Source: Collinsella sp. TF05-9AC | Lineage (GTDB): Bacteria > Actinomycetota > Coriobacteriia > Coriobacteriales > Coriobacteriaceae | Length of the DNA stretch: 23,653 nt | Reading direction: 5' to 3' | Assembly: GCF_003438495.1 (NCBI RefSeq) | Contig: NZ_QSSH01000006.1 | Coordinates: 65,230-88,882, forward strand | Shown: piece by piece, positions 1-6,888 of the stretch | Numbering within the stretch: position 1 is the first letter of the stretch | Layout of the letters: each line of letters opens with the position of its first letter | Notes under the pieces: generated by a model | What the model was told of the DNA's origin: nothing | The model's database searches: none | The model's input: the letters and a program-made list of their open reading frames with translations, nothing else | Translations under genes and position numbers: made by a program

Positions 1-23
1 CTGATTGAAGCTCTGAGGCCGCC

Positions 24-50
24 AAACAGTCCCTATTTCACCGCAACTTA
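24..50. repeat. Family A intergenic repeat, first copy
   Basis: A 27-bp unit (core TCCCTATTTCACCGCAA at 30-46) that is identical to positions 1165-1191. Its 17-bp core also appears inverted at 1125-1141. This copy sits just upstream of the zinc-ribbon gene; any partner arm would lie before the start of the window. The identity is read directly; that it is a dispersed REP-like element is inference. Confidence 0.8.
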
Positions 51-71
51 TGATGGGGAATTTTGGACGCT

Positions 72-80
72 GGGTATAAT
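72..80 (+). promoter_or_regulatory. Probable -10 promoter element of the zinc-ribbon gene
   Basis: GGGTATAAT contains a perfect TATAAT at 75-80, about 38 bases before the chosen start codon, a sensible leader length. No good -35 is visible at 17 bases upstream (GATGGG at 52-57), so activity may depend on the G-rich bases ahead of the -10 or on another sigma factor. Very similar words precede usp (22963-22971) and hypB. Confidence 0.45.
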
Positions 81-117
81 CGTCGTATTGCATTGAAATG
101 TGGCGAAAGGAGTGGCA

Positions 118-1104
118 ATGTCTCGGTATTGCGCCTCGTGCGGCAAGCTTCTTGCAGATGATGCCAAGTTCTGCACCTCGTGCGGTGCACCCGTTGAGCA
201 AACAACCGCGAGCGATAGCCAGCCCGCTTTTGAGCAGACCGGTTCCCTCGATACGCCGCAAGCCAAGGCGGACGACCCCCTCGCCTATCGCCCCGACCCC
301 GCCGCAGGCCCCGCGACCGTCGAGACTACGCAGCGCGTACCCGTCGCGAGTGGCTCGCCCCAACAGCAGCCGGCTCCCGCATACGCGCCCGCTTCACCAC
401 AGACCCCCGCTCCCAAAAAGAGCGGCACCGGGCCGCTTATCGCCGTTATCGTTGTGCTGGTGGCGATCATCATCGCCCTGGTCGTTTTCTTTGTGATCAA
501 GCCTTTCGACAACGCCGCCACGCAGACGACCGCCGAGGTAGCTAAGCTGCACCATGACGTCGACGACGATGACCTAAAGCCTCTCGGCGATCCCAACAGC
601 CTGTACGACGATGATGACGATGACGACGACGAGGATGGCGGCGAAGCAACGCTCTCCGAGCAGAATCTCTACCGCCGACTAAGCGAATACTACGACTTGC
701 TCGAAGACCTCGACAACTACGTCCGTGGCTGCGCGCAGAACTTCAACGGCAGCTATCTGGAAGAGGATCGAACCACCCGTCAAAATCTCGCCGACGTCGC
801 CGAGCGCACGGAGAACACCATCGAGCAGTATTACGACATCGTCGAGGACCTAGACGTCCCGACGAGCTCCAAGAACTACAGCTCCTGGAAGGACATCATC
901 GCCCTGTACGACGACCTGGATCACCGCATTGACGCAATCTGTGATGCCTGGGAGATCAGCCTGAAATACGCCAAGCCTGCGGACCACAAGAATGAGATCG
1001 TGGCGCCGCTGTCGCGCGACAACGTGGCGGGCACCAATGACAATAAGTACCGCCTAGACTTTGAGGAGCGCTATCCCGGCGCCAAGCCTGTCGAGGTGAA
1101 GTAA
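118..1104 (+). CDS. Membrane-anchored zinc-ribbon protein with acidic tract
   Basis: The start ATG at 118 is preceded by AAAGGAG at 106-112; a GTG at 100 is possible but would overlap that site. The 328-residue product opens with a CxxC-x10-CxxC zinc ribbon (C5, C8, C19, C22), followed by a Pro/Ala/Gln-rich linker to about residue 100, one strongly hydrophobic helix at about 105-128, and then an acidic region that includes eight consecutive Asp at about 164-171. The rest (about 178-328) is predicted mostly helical, rich in Asp, Glu and Tyr, with no family I recognise. The architecture (cytosolic zinc ribbon, single membrane span, external helical domain) is common among uncharacterised proteins of Gram-positive bacteria; function is unknown. 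The gene stands alone, convergent with topA and flanked by family A repeats. Confidence 0.85.
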   Translation: MSRYCASCGKLLADDAKFCTSCGAPVEQTTASDSQPAFEQTGSLDTPQAKADDPLAYRPDPAAGPATVETTQRVPVASGSPQQQPAPAYAPASPQTPAPKKSGTGPLIAVIVVLVAIIIALVVFFVIKPFDNAATQTTAEVAKLHHDVDDDDLKPLGDPNSLYDDDDDDDDEDGGEATLSEQNLYRRLSEYYDLLEDLDNYVRGCAQNFNGSYLEEDRTTRQNLADVAERTENTIEQYYDIVEDLDVPTSSKNYSSWKDIIALYDDLDHRIDAICDAWEISLKYAKPADHKNEIVAPLSRDNVAGTNDNKYRLDFEERYPGAKPVEVK

Positions 1105-1124
1105 TCCCAACAACTGATCAAAAC

Positions 1125-1191
1125 TTGCGGTGAAATAGGGATTAATTAGGCCTTTTGCCAGCAAAAACAGTCCCTATTTCACCGCAACTTA
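1125..1191. repeat. Family A inverted repeat (17-bp stem) plus 27-bp direct copy
   Basis: Left arm 1125-1141 (TTGCGGTGAAATAGGGA) is the exact complement of 1171-1187, with a 29-base loop. The right half, 1165-1191, repeats positions 24-50 base for base. It lies 20 bases after the stop of the zinc-ribbon gene. It could fold as a transcript end, but it has no T-tract and its arms are AT-richer than the terminators of this window. Confidence 0.85.
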
Positions 1192-1196
1192 GAAGT

Positions 1197-1234
1197 GGGG
1201 CCGGGCGCGCATTTGCATTTGCGCGCCCGGCCCC
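1197..1234. terminator. Strong GC hairpin between convergent genes
   Basis: A perfect 15-bp stem (1197-1211 with 1220-1234) closes an 8-base loop. It lies 22 bases beyond the stop codon of topA and after the zinc-ribbon gene, so it probably ends transcription from both sides. No U-tract follows on either strand, so it would be a hairpin-only terminator. Confidence 0.65.
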
Positions 1235-1255
1235 GCCGCGTCTATATGTGCTCGG

Positions 1256-3829
1256 TTACTTGTCGGCGGCCTTCTTGGTGGTCGTCTTTTTTGCGGCAGC
1301 CTTCTTGGCGGCAGTCTTCTTTGCCGCCGTCGTCTTCTTGGCCGTGCTCGCCTTGGTCGTGGTCTTGCGGCCGCGGGCGGGCTTCTTCTCCTTGGTCGGG
1401 CAGTCCATGTTCACGCAGATGCGCCACGGGCCGCGCGCCGTGTTGACCACCACGATGGGGGCGCCGCACTCGGGGCAGGTCTCACCCGTCGCCTCGAGCT
1501 TACCGCGCGCCGGCAGAGGATAGCTCACGCCGCAGTCATCGTAGTTGGTGCAGCGGATAAAGCGCTTGCCGCTCTTCTCGCTCTTGTGCGCGATCAGGTC
1601 GCCATGGCGTCCGGCCTCGGCGCACACCTTGCACTCGCCCACCTTAAGGTCAGGCTCGTAGTTGGTGGGGCACGTGGGGTTCACGCAAATCTCGAAGGCC
1701 TTCTGGCGGAACGGTTGGCACTTAATGCGCGGCGCACCGCATTCGGGGCACACGGCGGCCTCGCCCTCGAGCGGGCTCACCTTGACGCCGCTCGGCACCG
1801 GATAGGTCACGTCGCAGTCGGGCCAGCCCATGCAGCCGATGAAGCTGCCGCGGGTCTTGGCGCTCGTCTTCATAACCAGATCCTTGCCGCACTTGGGGCA
1901 GGCGCCCACGCGCGCATCGGCCGTGACGGCGTCGCTGATAGCGTCGCCCAGCTCCTGCGTATGCTTAAGCAGTTCGTCGAGCACGCCGGCCAGCAGCGCG
2001 CGCGAGTGCGTGACGACATGCTCTTCGGTGTCCTCGCCGCGCTCGACGCGAGTCATGTCGCCGTCGAGCTCGCTGGTCATATCGGGGCTCGTGATGCGCG
2101 GGGCAAACTGCGTCAGCGCGTCGATGATGGCGATGCCCAGCTGGCTCGGCTCCACGGGATCGTTTTTGAGGTAGCGCACGGCGTACAGGCGCTCGATGAT
2201 GCTCGCGCGCGTGGACTTGGTACCCAGGCCGCGCTTCTCCATCTCCTGCACGAGCTTGCCCTGGCTGTAGCGCGCGGGCGGCTCGGTCTGCTTGGCCTCG
2301 AGCTTAATGTCGAACACGTCGACCGTGTCGCCCTGCTCCAGCGGCGGCATCTGCTCGTCGCGCTTGAGTCCGTACGGATACGCCTCGCGGAAGCCCGGGG
2401 TCACAAGCACGTCGCCCGAAGCCACGAACGGCTCGCCGTTCACGTCAAGCTCGAGCTTGGTGTTCTCGATGGTCGCGGGACCCATAAGCGTCGCTAGGAA
2501 GCGGCGGGCGATGAGGTCGTAGAGCTTGCGCTGGCCGCCATCGAGCGTGGACGGATCGCCTTCGCCCGTGGGGTAGATGGGCGGGTGGTCGGTGGTCTCG
2601 ACCTTGCCACGCGTGGGCTTCATGGGGCCGGCGAGCACCTTTTTGCACACGGGCGCCAGCGCCGGGTTGATCTTTGCCAGGTCGCTCACCACGGCGCCCA
2701 GATCGAGCGTCGCGGGGTACACGGTATTGTCGACACGCGGGTAGCTGATGAGACCGGCCATGTAGAGGGACTCGGCGATGCGCATGGTACGCGCAGGCGA
2801 GATGCCCTCGGCAGCGGCGGCGGCCTGCAGCGAGGTGGTCGCAAACGGCGTGGGCGGCTGCTGCTTGCGCGAGCGCTTGGTCACCGCGGCGACGGTTGCC
2901 GTCGCGACGCCGTCGACGTGACCGTACGCCGTCTCGGCAGCATCTTTGTCGGTAAAACGCGCCGTCTTGTGCGCGATCTTAAAGCGGTCGTCCTCGGCAG
3001 CACCCTGAGCGGCACCCATGCCGCGAATCTGCCAATAGTCCTCGGGCACAAACGCCATGCGCTCGCGCTCGCGCTCGACCACCAGAGCGAGTGTCGGCGT
3101 CTGCACGCGGCCGGCAGAGCGCACGTTACCAAAGCCGCCAAACTTGGCGAGCGTCAGGTAGCGCGTCAGCACCGCACCCCAAATGAGGTCGATGTGCTGG
3201 CGGCTCTCGCCGGCGTCGGCCAGATTCTGGTCGAGCGAGACAAGGTTATCGAAGGCCTGCGTAATCTCGGCCTTGGTAAACGAAGAATACTGGGCGCGGG
3301 CGACCGGCAAGTCCGGCGCGACCTCGCGCACCTTGTTGAGGGCGTCCGAGCCGATCAGCTCACCCTCGCGATCGAAGTCCGTGGCGATGATGACGCTGTC
3401 GGACTTCTTGGCAAGGTTCTTGAGCGAACGAATGAGCTCTTTCTCGGCCGGTAGCTTAATGACGGGTGCCCAGGTGAGATACGGCAGGCTCTCGAGCTTC
3501 CAGCCCTTGATGGAGATACCGTCGGCAAGAAACGGCTTGCGCTTGGTGTCGTAGGGCGGACGAGCCAGGCCATCGGGCATGTCGGCCGGCAGCATCTCGC
3601 CATCCTCAGTAACCGAATACCAGCCCAGCTTTTTATCGAACAGCACGCTGTCGCAAAAATCAGGCGCAAGGATGTGACCGGCAAGGCCGATCGTCACGCA
3701 CTCCTCGCCCTTCCACTCAAAACGGTAGATGGCGGTGTTGTACACCTTGTCCTTTTTGGGTTTGCCCGTGGACAGACGCTCGGCGATCTGACGCGCGGCG
3801 TCGTTTTTCTCGGCGATGATGAGCTTCAA
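1256..3829 (-). CDS. topA: Type IA DNA topoisomerase with four zinc ribbons and Lys-rich tail
   Basis: This 857-residue enzyme relaxes negatively supercoiled DNA by single-strand passage. The N-terminal Toprim domain begins MKLIIAEKND and carries the metal motif DFDREGE at 151-157; SAGRVQTPTL lies at 238-247. The active-site tyrosine is Y363 in GLISYPRVDNTVYP, wording typical of archaeal topoisomerase I rather than bacterial TopA. Four Cys4 zinc ribbons follow (near C644-C672, C694-C720, C733-C766, C785-C810), then a tail of about 40 residues made of Lys/Ala/Thr (818-857) resembling histone H1-like DNA-binding tails. The start is TTG at 3829 with TAGGAG nine bases upstream, and the protein begins exactly at the conserved beta strand. 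It is the last gene of the tat-hyp run, 54 bases after hypB. The symbol follows usual usage; it could equally be called a TopA/TopB-like type IA enzyme. Confidence 0.93.
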   Translation of the reverse strand: MKLIIAEKNDAARQIAERLSTGKPKKDKVYNTAIYRFEWKGEECVTIGLAGHILAPDFCDSVLFDKKLGWYSVTEDGEMLPADMPDGLARPPYDTKRKPFLADGISIKGWKLESLPYLTWAPVIKLPAEKELIRSLKNLAKKSDSVIIATDFDREGELIGSDALNKVREVAPDLPVARAQYSSFTKAEITQAFDNLVSLDQNLADAGESRQHIDLIWGAVLTRYLTLAKFGGFGNVRSAGRVQTPTLALVVERERERMAFVPEDYWQIRGMGAAQGAAEDDRFKIAHKTARFTDKDAAETAYGHVDGVATATVAAVTKRSRKQQPPTPFATTSLQAAAAAEGISPARTMRIAESLYMAGLISYPRVDNTVYPATLDLGAVVSDLAKINPALAPVCKKVLAGPMKPTRGKVETTDHPPIYPTGEGDPSTLDGGQRKLYDLIARRFLATLMGPATIENTKLELDVNGEPFVASGDVLVTPGFREAYPYGLKRDEQMPPLEQGDTVDVFDIKLEAKQTEPPARYSQGKLVQEMEKRGLGTKSTRASIIERLYAVRYLKNDPVEPSQLGIAIIDALTQFAPRITSPDMTSELDGDMTRVERGEDTEEHVVTHSRALLAGVLDELLKHTQELGDAISDAVTADARVGACPKCGKDLVMKTSAKTRGSFIGCMGWPDCDVTYPVPSGVKVSPLEGEAAVCPECGAPRIKCQPFRQKAFEICVNPTCPTNYEPDLKVGECKVCAEAGRHGDLIAHKSEKSGKRFIRCTNYDDCGVSYPLPARGKLEATGETCPECGAPIVVVNTARGPWRICVNMDCPTKEKKPARGRKTTTKASTAKKTTAAKKTAAKKAAAKKTTTKKAADK

Positions 3830-3883
3830 AAGAGGCTCCTATCTCGTGTCTCTGCGGCTACGCCCGCCCGTATGGCGGCCGAC

Positions 3884-4567
3884 TTACGCCCTTGCTTGCT
3901 CGATTTGCCCGATGAGCCAATCGCACCAGGCATCCATGCCCTCACCCTTGCGCGCGCTCACGGCAAACCGCGGCGCCTGCGGATTGAGGTCATCGAGTGT
4001 CTTAGTATACCTACCCATGTCAAAATCGAAAGCCGGAGCCACGTCGACCTTGTTGAGCAGCTGTGCGCCGGCGTGCTGGAAGATGCCCGGGTACTTGATA
4101 GGCTTGTCGTCGCCCTCGGGCACCGAGAGGATCATGATGGACAGGTTCTCGCCCAGGTCAAAGTCGACTGGGCAGACCAGGTTACCCACGTTTTCGATAA
4201 AGATGACGTCGATGTTTTCCAGACCCACAGCCTGGTCGAAGGCGTCAACGGCCTCCATGATCATGTTGCCCTCGAGGTGGCACAGGCCGCCCGTGTTGAT
4301 TTGGATGGCGGGCATGCCGGCTTCCTTCATGGTGATGGCGTCGACGTCCGAGGCGATATCGCCCTCGATGACGGCGCAGCGCAAGCCGGCCTTGTCGCGC
4401 AGGCGCTCGTTGGTGCCCAGAATCGTAGTGGTCTTGCCCGAGCCAGGGCTCGACAGCACATTGATCACATAGGTGCCTGTCTCTTTAAATCGCTGTCGCA
4501 GCTGATCTGCCAGGCGCTCATTGCGCGACAGAATTGGCGATGCGATATCAATCGTTTTCTCGGCCAT
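3884..4567 (-). CDS. hypB: HypB, GTPase for nickel insertion into hydrogenase
   Basis: HypB hydrolyses GTP and, with HypA, delivers nickel to the active site of [NiFe] hydrogenase in the cytoplasm (HypA/B can also serve other nickel enzymes). The 227-residue protein has a P-loop SSPGSGKTT at 39-47, the metal-site segment GLCHLEG at 94-100, IENVGNLVCP at 124-133 and the guanine motif NKVD at 172-175. It lacks the His-rich N-terminal nickel-storage stretch and the CxxGC motif of some homologues. The ATG at 4567 has AAGGAG at 4576-4581. It follows hypA by 54 bases; TTATACCC at 4593-4600 (GGGTATAA on the coding strand) could give an internal promoter. Confidence 0.96.
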   Translation of the reverse strand: MAEKTIDIASPILSRNERLADQLRQRFKETGTYVINVLSSPGSGKTTTILGTNERLRDKAGLRCAVIEGDIASDVDAITMKEAGMPAIQINTGGLCHLEGNMIMEAVDAFDQAVGLENIDVIFIENVGNLVCPVDFDLGENLSIMILSVPEGDDKPIKYPGIFQHAGAQLLNKVDVAPAFDFDMGRYTKTLDDLNPQAPRFAVSARKGEGMDAWCDWLIGQIEQARA

Positions 4568-4621
4568 ACTCGGCGCTCCTTACTTCTACCATTTATACCC
4601 CGTCCCCAGGTTGCTGGCGGG

Positions 4622-4978
4622 CTAATCGTCGGGGGTCTCGATCTCGATACTTGCGATGTCGAGTTCGCGGCCGTGCAGCAGACGCACGTTGGCGCCGCCA
4701 CACTGGGGACAGCGACAATGGAAACGGTCGTGATCAAAGACCTCGCCGCAGTCCAGGCACTCGCTTTGTGGATGGACCTCCTCCACGGCAAGCTCGCAGC
4801 CGCGCGTGAGCGGGTCCTCGTCGCGAAACGTCTCCCAGGCAAAGTCGAGCGCCTCGCGCACGACCTCGGTCATATCCCCGATACGCAGCGTTACCAAAAC
4901 GGCGCGCGAGGCCCCCGCCCCACGCGCCGCGCGAATCACTGTATCGAGTATGCCGTTGACAATGCCAACCTCGTGCAT
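4622..4978 (-). CDS. hypA: HypA, nickel metallochaperone
   Basis: HypA binds nickel through its N-terminus and a structural zinc, and hands nickel on together with HypB. The 118-residue protein starts with the invariant MHE (H2 is the nickel ligand) and has zinc-ligand cysteines C74, C77, C90 and C93, with an extra C88. The length is normal for the family. The ATG lies 6 bases after the tatC stop, and its ribosome site (GAGGAG) is embedded in the last codons of tatC, so translation is probably coupled. No other hyp or hydrogenase structural gene is in the window. Confidence 0.96.
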   Translation of the reverse strand: MHEVGIVNGILDTVIRAARGAGASRAVLVTLRIGDMTEVVREALDFAWETFRDEDPLTRGCELAVEEVHPQSECLDCGEVFDHDRFHCRCPQCGGANVRLLHGRELDIASIEIETPDD

Positions 4979-4984
4979 ACCGAT

Positions 4985-5776
4985 TTACTCCTCGTCGTCC
5001 TCATCGTCCGAGAACAGGTCCAGACGACTCACAAACAGGCCCTCCTTGCCCTCGCGCGCGGTAATGACCACACGGGCGATGGCGAGCGAAATCTCGTAGA
5101 GCGAGAGCAGGGCGCCATACATGAGACCCAGCGTAACGGGCGAGCCGTCGGGCGTGATCACAGCCGAACCCACGAGCAGGCCAACGTATACATAACGCCA
5201 GGCACCGCGGAAAGCAGCGTAGGACACGATGTGGAAGACGGACAGATAGAAGATGATGAGCGGCAGCTCAAACGCCACGCCAAAGCCGATCATAAAGAGC
5301 AGCTCCATGTTGACGTAGTTCTCCAGATCGGGCAGTGCCGTAGCGACGGCCGAGGTCTCGCCGATGAGCCACTCAAAGCCCGCAGGAATGATGATGAAGT
5401 AGCAGAAGATGGCACCCAGGAAGAACAGCACCGTCGAGGCGAGCACCGTGGGCACGACCCACTTGCGCTCGTTGGGTCGAAGCGCCGGCAGGAAAAACGC
5501 CAGAATCTGCCAGATGATCATGGGCGTGCACATGACCACGGCCATCTTGATGGCCAGCGAGAAGCGCAAGCCAAAGCCGCCGAGCGTGGTAGTGATGTAG
5601 AACTTACCGTCCGGCACAAAGGAGCGGATGGGATCTTCCAGGATGTCGAGCACAACAGGCGTGGCGAAATACAGCACGATAGCGGCGGCAAACACCGACA
5701 CGACCACGATGGTCAGGCGGCGACGGAGTTCTCCCAGGTGATCGAAGAGCGGCATACGCGCAGGTCCGATAGGCAT
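4985..5776 (-). CDS. tatC: TatC, twin-arginine translocase receptor subunit
   Basis: TatC is the membrane core that recognises twin-arginine signal peptides and recruits TatA to export folded proteins. The 263-residue protein shows the conserved N-terminal FDHLGELRRR at 11-20, FLPALRPNER near 95-104, a conserved Glu in GVAFELP, and VITPDGSPVTLGLMYGA before the last helix. Six hydrophobic segments are readable and the C-terminus is acidic (DDEDDEE). The start ATG overlaps the tatA stop by one base (TAATG), with GGGAGG at 5786-5791, so the two are co-translated. Coupling to hypA suggests an operon serving export of cofactor-loaded enzymes. Confidence 0.97.
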   Translation of the reverse strand: MPIGPARMPLFDHLGELRRRLTIVVVSVFAAAIVLYFATPVVLDILEDPIRSFVPDGKFYITTTLGGFGLRFSLAIKMAVVMCTPMIIWQILAFFLPALRPNERKWVVPTVLASTVLFFLGAIFCYFIIIPAGFEWLIGETSAVATALPDLENYVNMELLFMIGFGVAFELPLIIFYLSVFHIVSYAAFRGAWRYVYVGLLVGSAVITPDGSPVTLGLMYGALLSLYEISLAIARVVITAREGKEGLFVSRLDLFSDDEDDEE

Positions 5777-6354
5777 TACTCATCGCCTCCCTTCGAGGCG
5801 TCGGCGGCGGCAGCGTCGTCCTCGGCCTCGAGCTCGCGAGCGAGCTGGTCGACGACGGCCTTGCGCTTGCGGGGACGACGGGCGTAGAGATCGGCCGTCG
5901 TGGGCTCTGCCGGCTCGGGCTCGGGCTCCGGCTCTGCAGCAGGTTCGGGATCGACGGTGGCAGCGGCAGGCTCGGCCTTGGCGGGCTCGGCCTCATCAGC
6001 AGCACCCTCGCCCTCGGCGGCAGCCTCGCTCGCGGCCTTCTCGGCGGCAAGGCGGGCACGGCGCTCGGCAAAGGTCTCCTTCTTTGCGGGCGCAGCCGTC
6101 TCGACGGCATCCTCGTCTGCATCGGAATCGTCATCGACGGCAGTCTTCTTGGGCTTGACCGGGGCCGACGCGGCCTCGCTCACCGGATCGATTATCTCGG
6201 ACTGAACAACGGCCGTCATCTTTTCCTGCGTCTCGCGGAACTGACGGATGGCACGGCCGATCGTGCGGCCCATCTGTGGGAGCTTATCCGGGCCAAACAG
6301 CAAAAAGCCGAAGACCACGATGATCGCGAGCTCACCCTCTCCAATACCAAACAC
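5776..6354 (-). CDS. tatA: TatA/B-type pore subunit with long acidic tail
   Basis: TatA oligomers form the passage for folded proteins in the Tat system. I choose GTG at 6354 (GGAGG at 6360-6364, five bases away), giving FGIGEGELAIIVVFGFLLFG right at the N-terminus as the family requires; longer frames would put unrelated residues ahead. The product is 192 residues: one membrane helix at about 8-20, the hinge FGPDKLP at 20-26, an amphipathic helix to about 52, and then about 140 residues of Ala/Glu/Pro/Lys-rich low-complexity sequence, including a stretch alternating Glu and Pro. Typical TatA is under 100 residues; TatB-like proteins have longer tails. No second tatA/tatB gene is nearby. Confidence 0.93.
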   Translation of the reverse strand: MFGIGEGELAIIVVFGFLLFGPDKLPQMGRTIGRAIRQFRETQEKMTAVVQSEIIDPVSEAASAPVKPKKTAVDDDSDADEDAVETAAPAKKETFAERRARLAAEKAASEAAAEGEGAADEAEPAKAEPAAATVDPEPAAEPEPEPEPAEPTTADLYARRPRKRKAVVDQLARELEAEDDAAAADASKGGDE

Positions 6355-6429
6355 ACATACCTCCAAGGCTCGATGTGAGTCGAGCCCGCACCGCGCCATT
6401 CGGCCGGAACTCGTCTATTCATTCGGTCA

Positions 6430-6435
6430 AGTATA
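6430..6435 (-). promoter_or_regulatory. Probable -10 of the tatA-topA operon
   Basis: TATACT on the minus strand lies about 76 bases before the tatA start. No convincing -35 is seen, so the call rests on position and the -10 word alone. Confidence 0.35.
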
Positions 6436-6463
6436 GCGCCCGGACGCCAAAACGTCCGAGCGC
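6436..6463 (-). terminator. Hairpin after STAS gene, next to tatA -10
   Basis: Arms 6436-6446 and 6453-6463 pair over 11 bp (one G-U wobble in minus-strand RNA) with a 6-base loop. It lies 45 bases after the STAS stop codon. The next minus-strand bases, TATACT (6430-6435), look like the -10 of the tat-hyp promoter, so one gene's end and the next promoter touch. Confidence 0.55.
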
Positions 6464-6507
6464 ATCACAAACATATGCCAAACGGCACGCCCTTTTGGGG
6501 GCAAAGA

Positions 6508-6822
6508 TTATGCAGCGGTGATCGAAATCTCCTGGTCGACACCCAACAGCTGAACCACGCGCATCACCGGAGGCTGCACATTGGTGCAGCTAAAGCGCTT
6601 GCCGTGGTCGACCGCGTGGTGCGCGGCGCCCACGAGCACGCCAATGCCCGTCGAATCGATGTAGCTCACCTGGGCAAAATCGAGCTCAACGGCCTCAGTG
6701 GGCTGCTCGAGCGCCAGGTCGATGGCATTGCGCAGGCTATCGGCGTTAGAGATATCGATCTCGCCGGCCACCTTAATGGTGTAGAGCTCTGGCGTGGGGT
6801 TGGTGGAAATACCCAAATCCAT
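6508..6822 (-). CDS. STAS-domain anti-sigma-factor antagonist
   Basis: The 104-residue protein is a single STAS domain of the SpoIIAA/RsbV type. The phospho-acceptor region YIDSTGIGVL (S57) is intact, as is the N-terminal strand and EIDISN loop. In this family the unphosphorylated form binds an anti-sigma kinase and frees its sigma factor, and the kinase turns it off by phosphorylating the serine. AAAGGAG precedes the ATG. No kinase, phosphatase or sigma factor gene lies in the window, so the partner is unknown. It starts 66 bases after the aminotransferase stop on the same strand and may be partly co-transcribed with it. Confidence 0.92.
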   Translation of the reverse strand: MDLGISTNPTPELYTIKVAGEIDISNADSLRNAIDLALEQPTEAVELDFAQVSYIDSTGIGVLVGAAHHAVDHGKRFSCTNVQPPVMRVVQLLGVDQEISITAA

Positions 6823-6888
6823 GTATACGCTCCTTTACGTATCGAAAGTGCGGATAGTACTGGGCGCGGACTTGCGGGGCCCTACGCG

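Noticed and set aside
1125..1191. Family A inverted repeat as a CRISPR remnant
   Set aside because: Only two direct copies more than 1 kb apart plus one inverted arm, no regular spacers and no cas genes.
1256..1380. Lys-rich end of topA as a frameshift artefact
   Set aside because: The tail is regular (KK spaced by Ala/Thr), remains in frame after the fourth zinc ribbon and ends at a normal stop followed by a terminator-like hairpin.
3674..5887. A 737-codon open frame on the plus strand opposite tat/hyp
   Set aside because: It runs antisense across several well-recognised genes (hypB, hypA, tatC) and the gaps between them, has no ribosome site, and its composition is typical of an antisense shadow.
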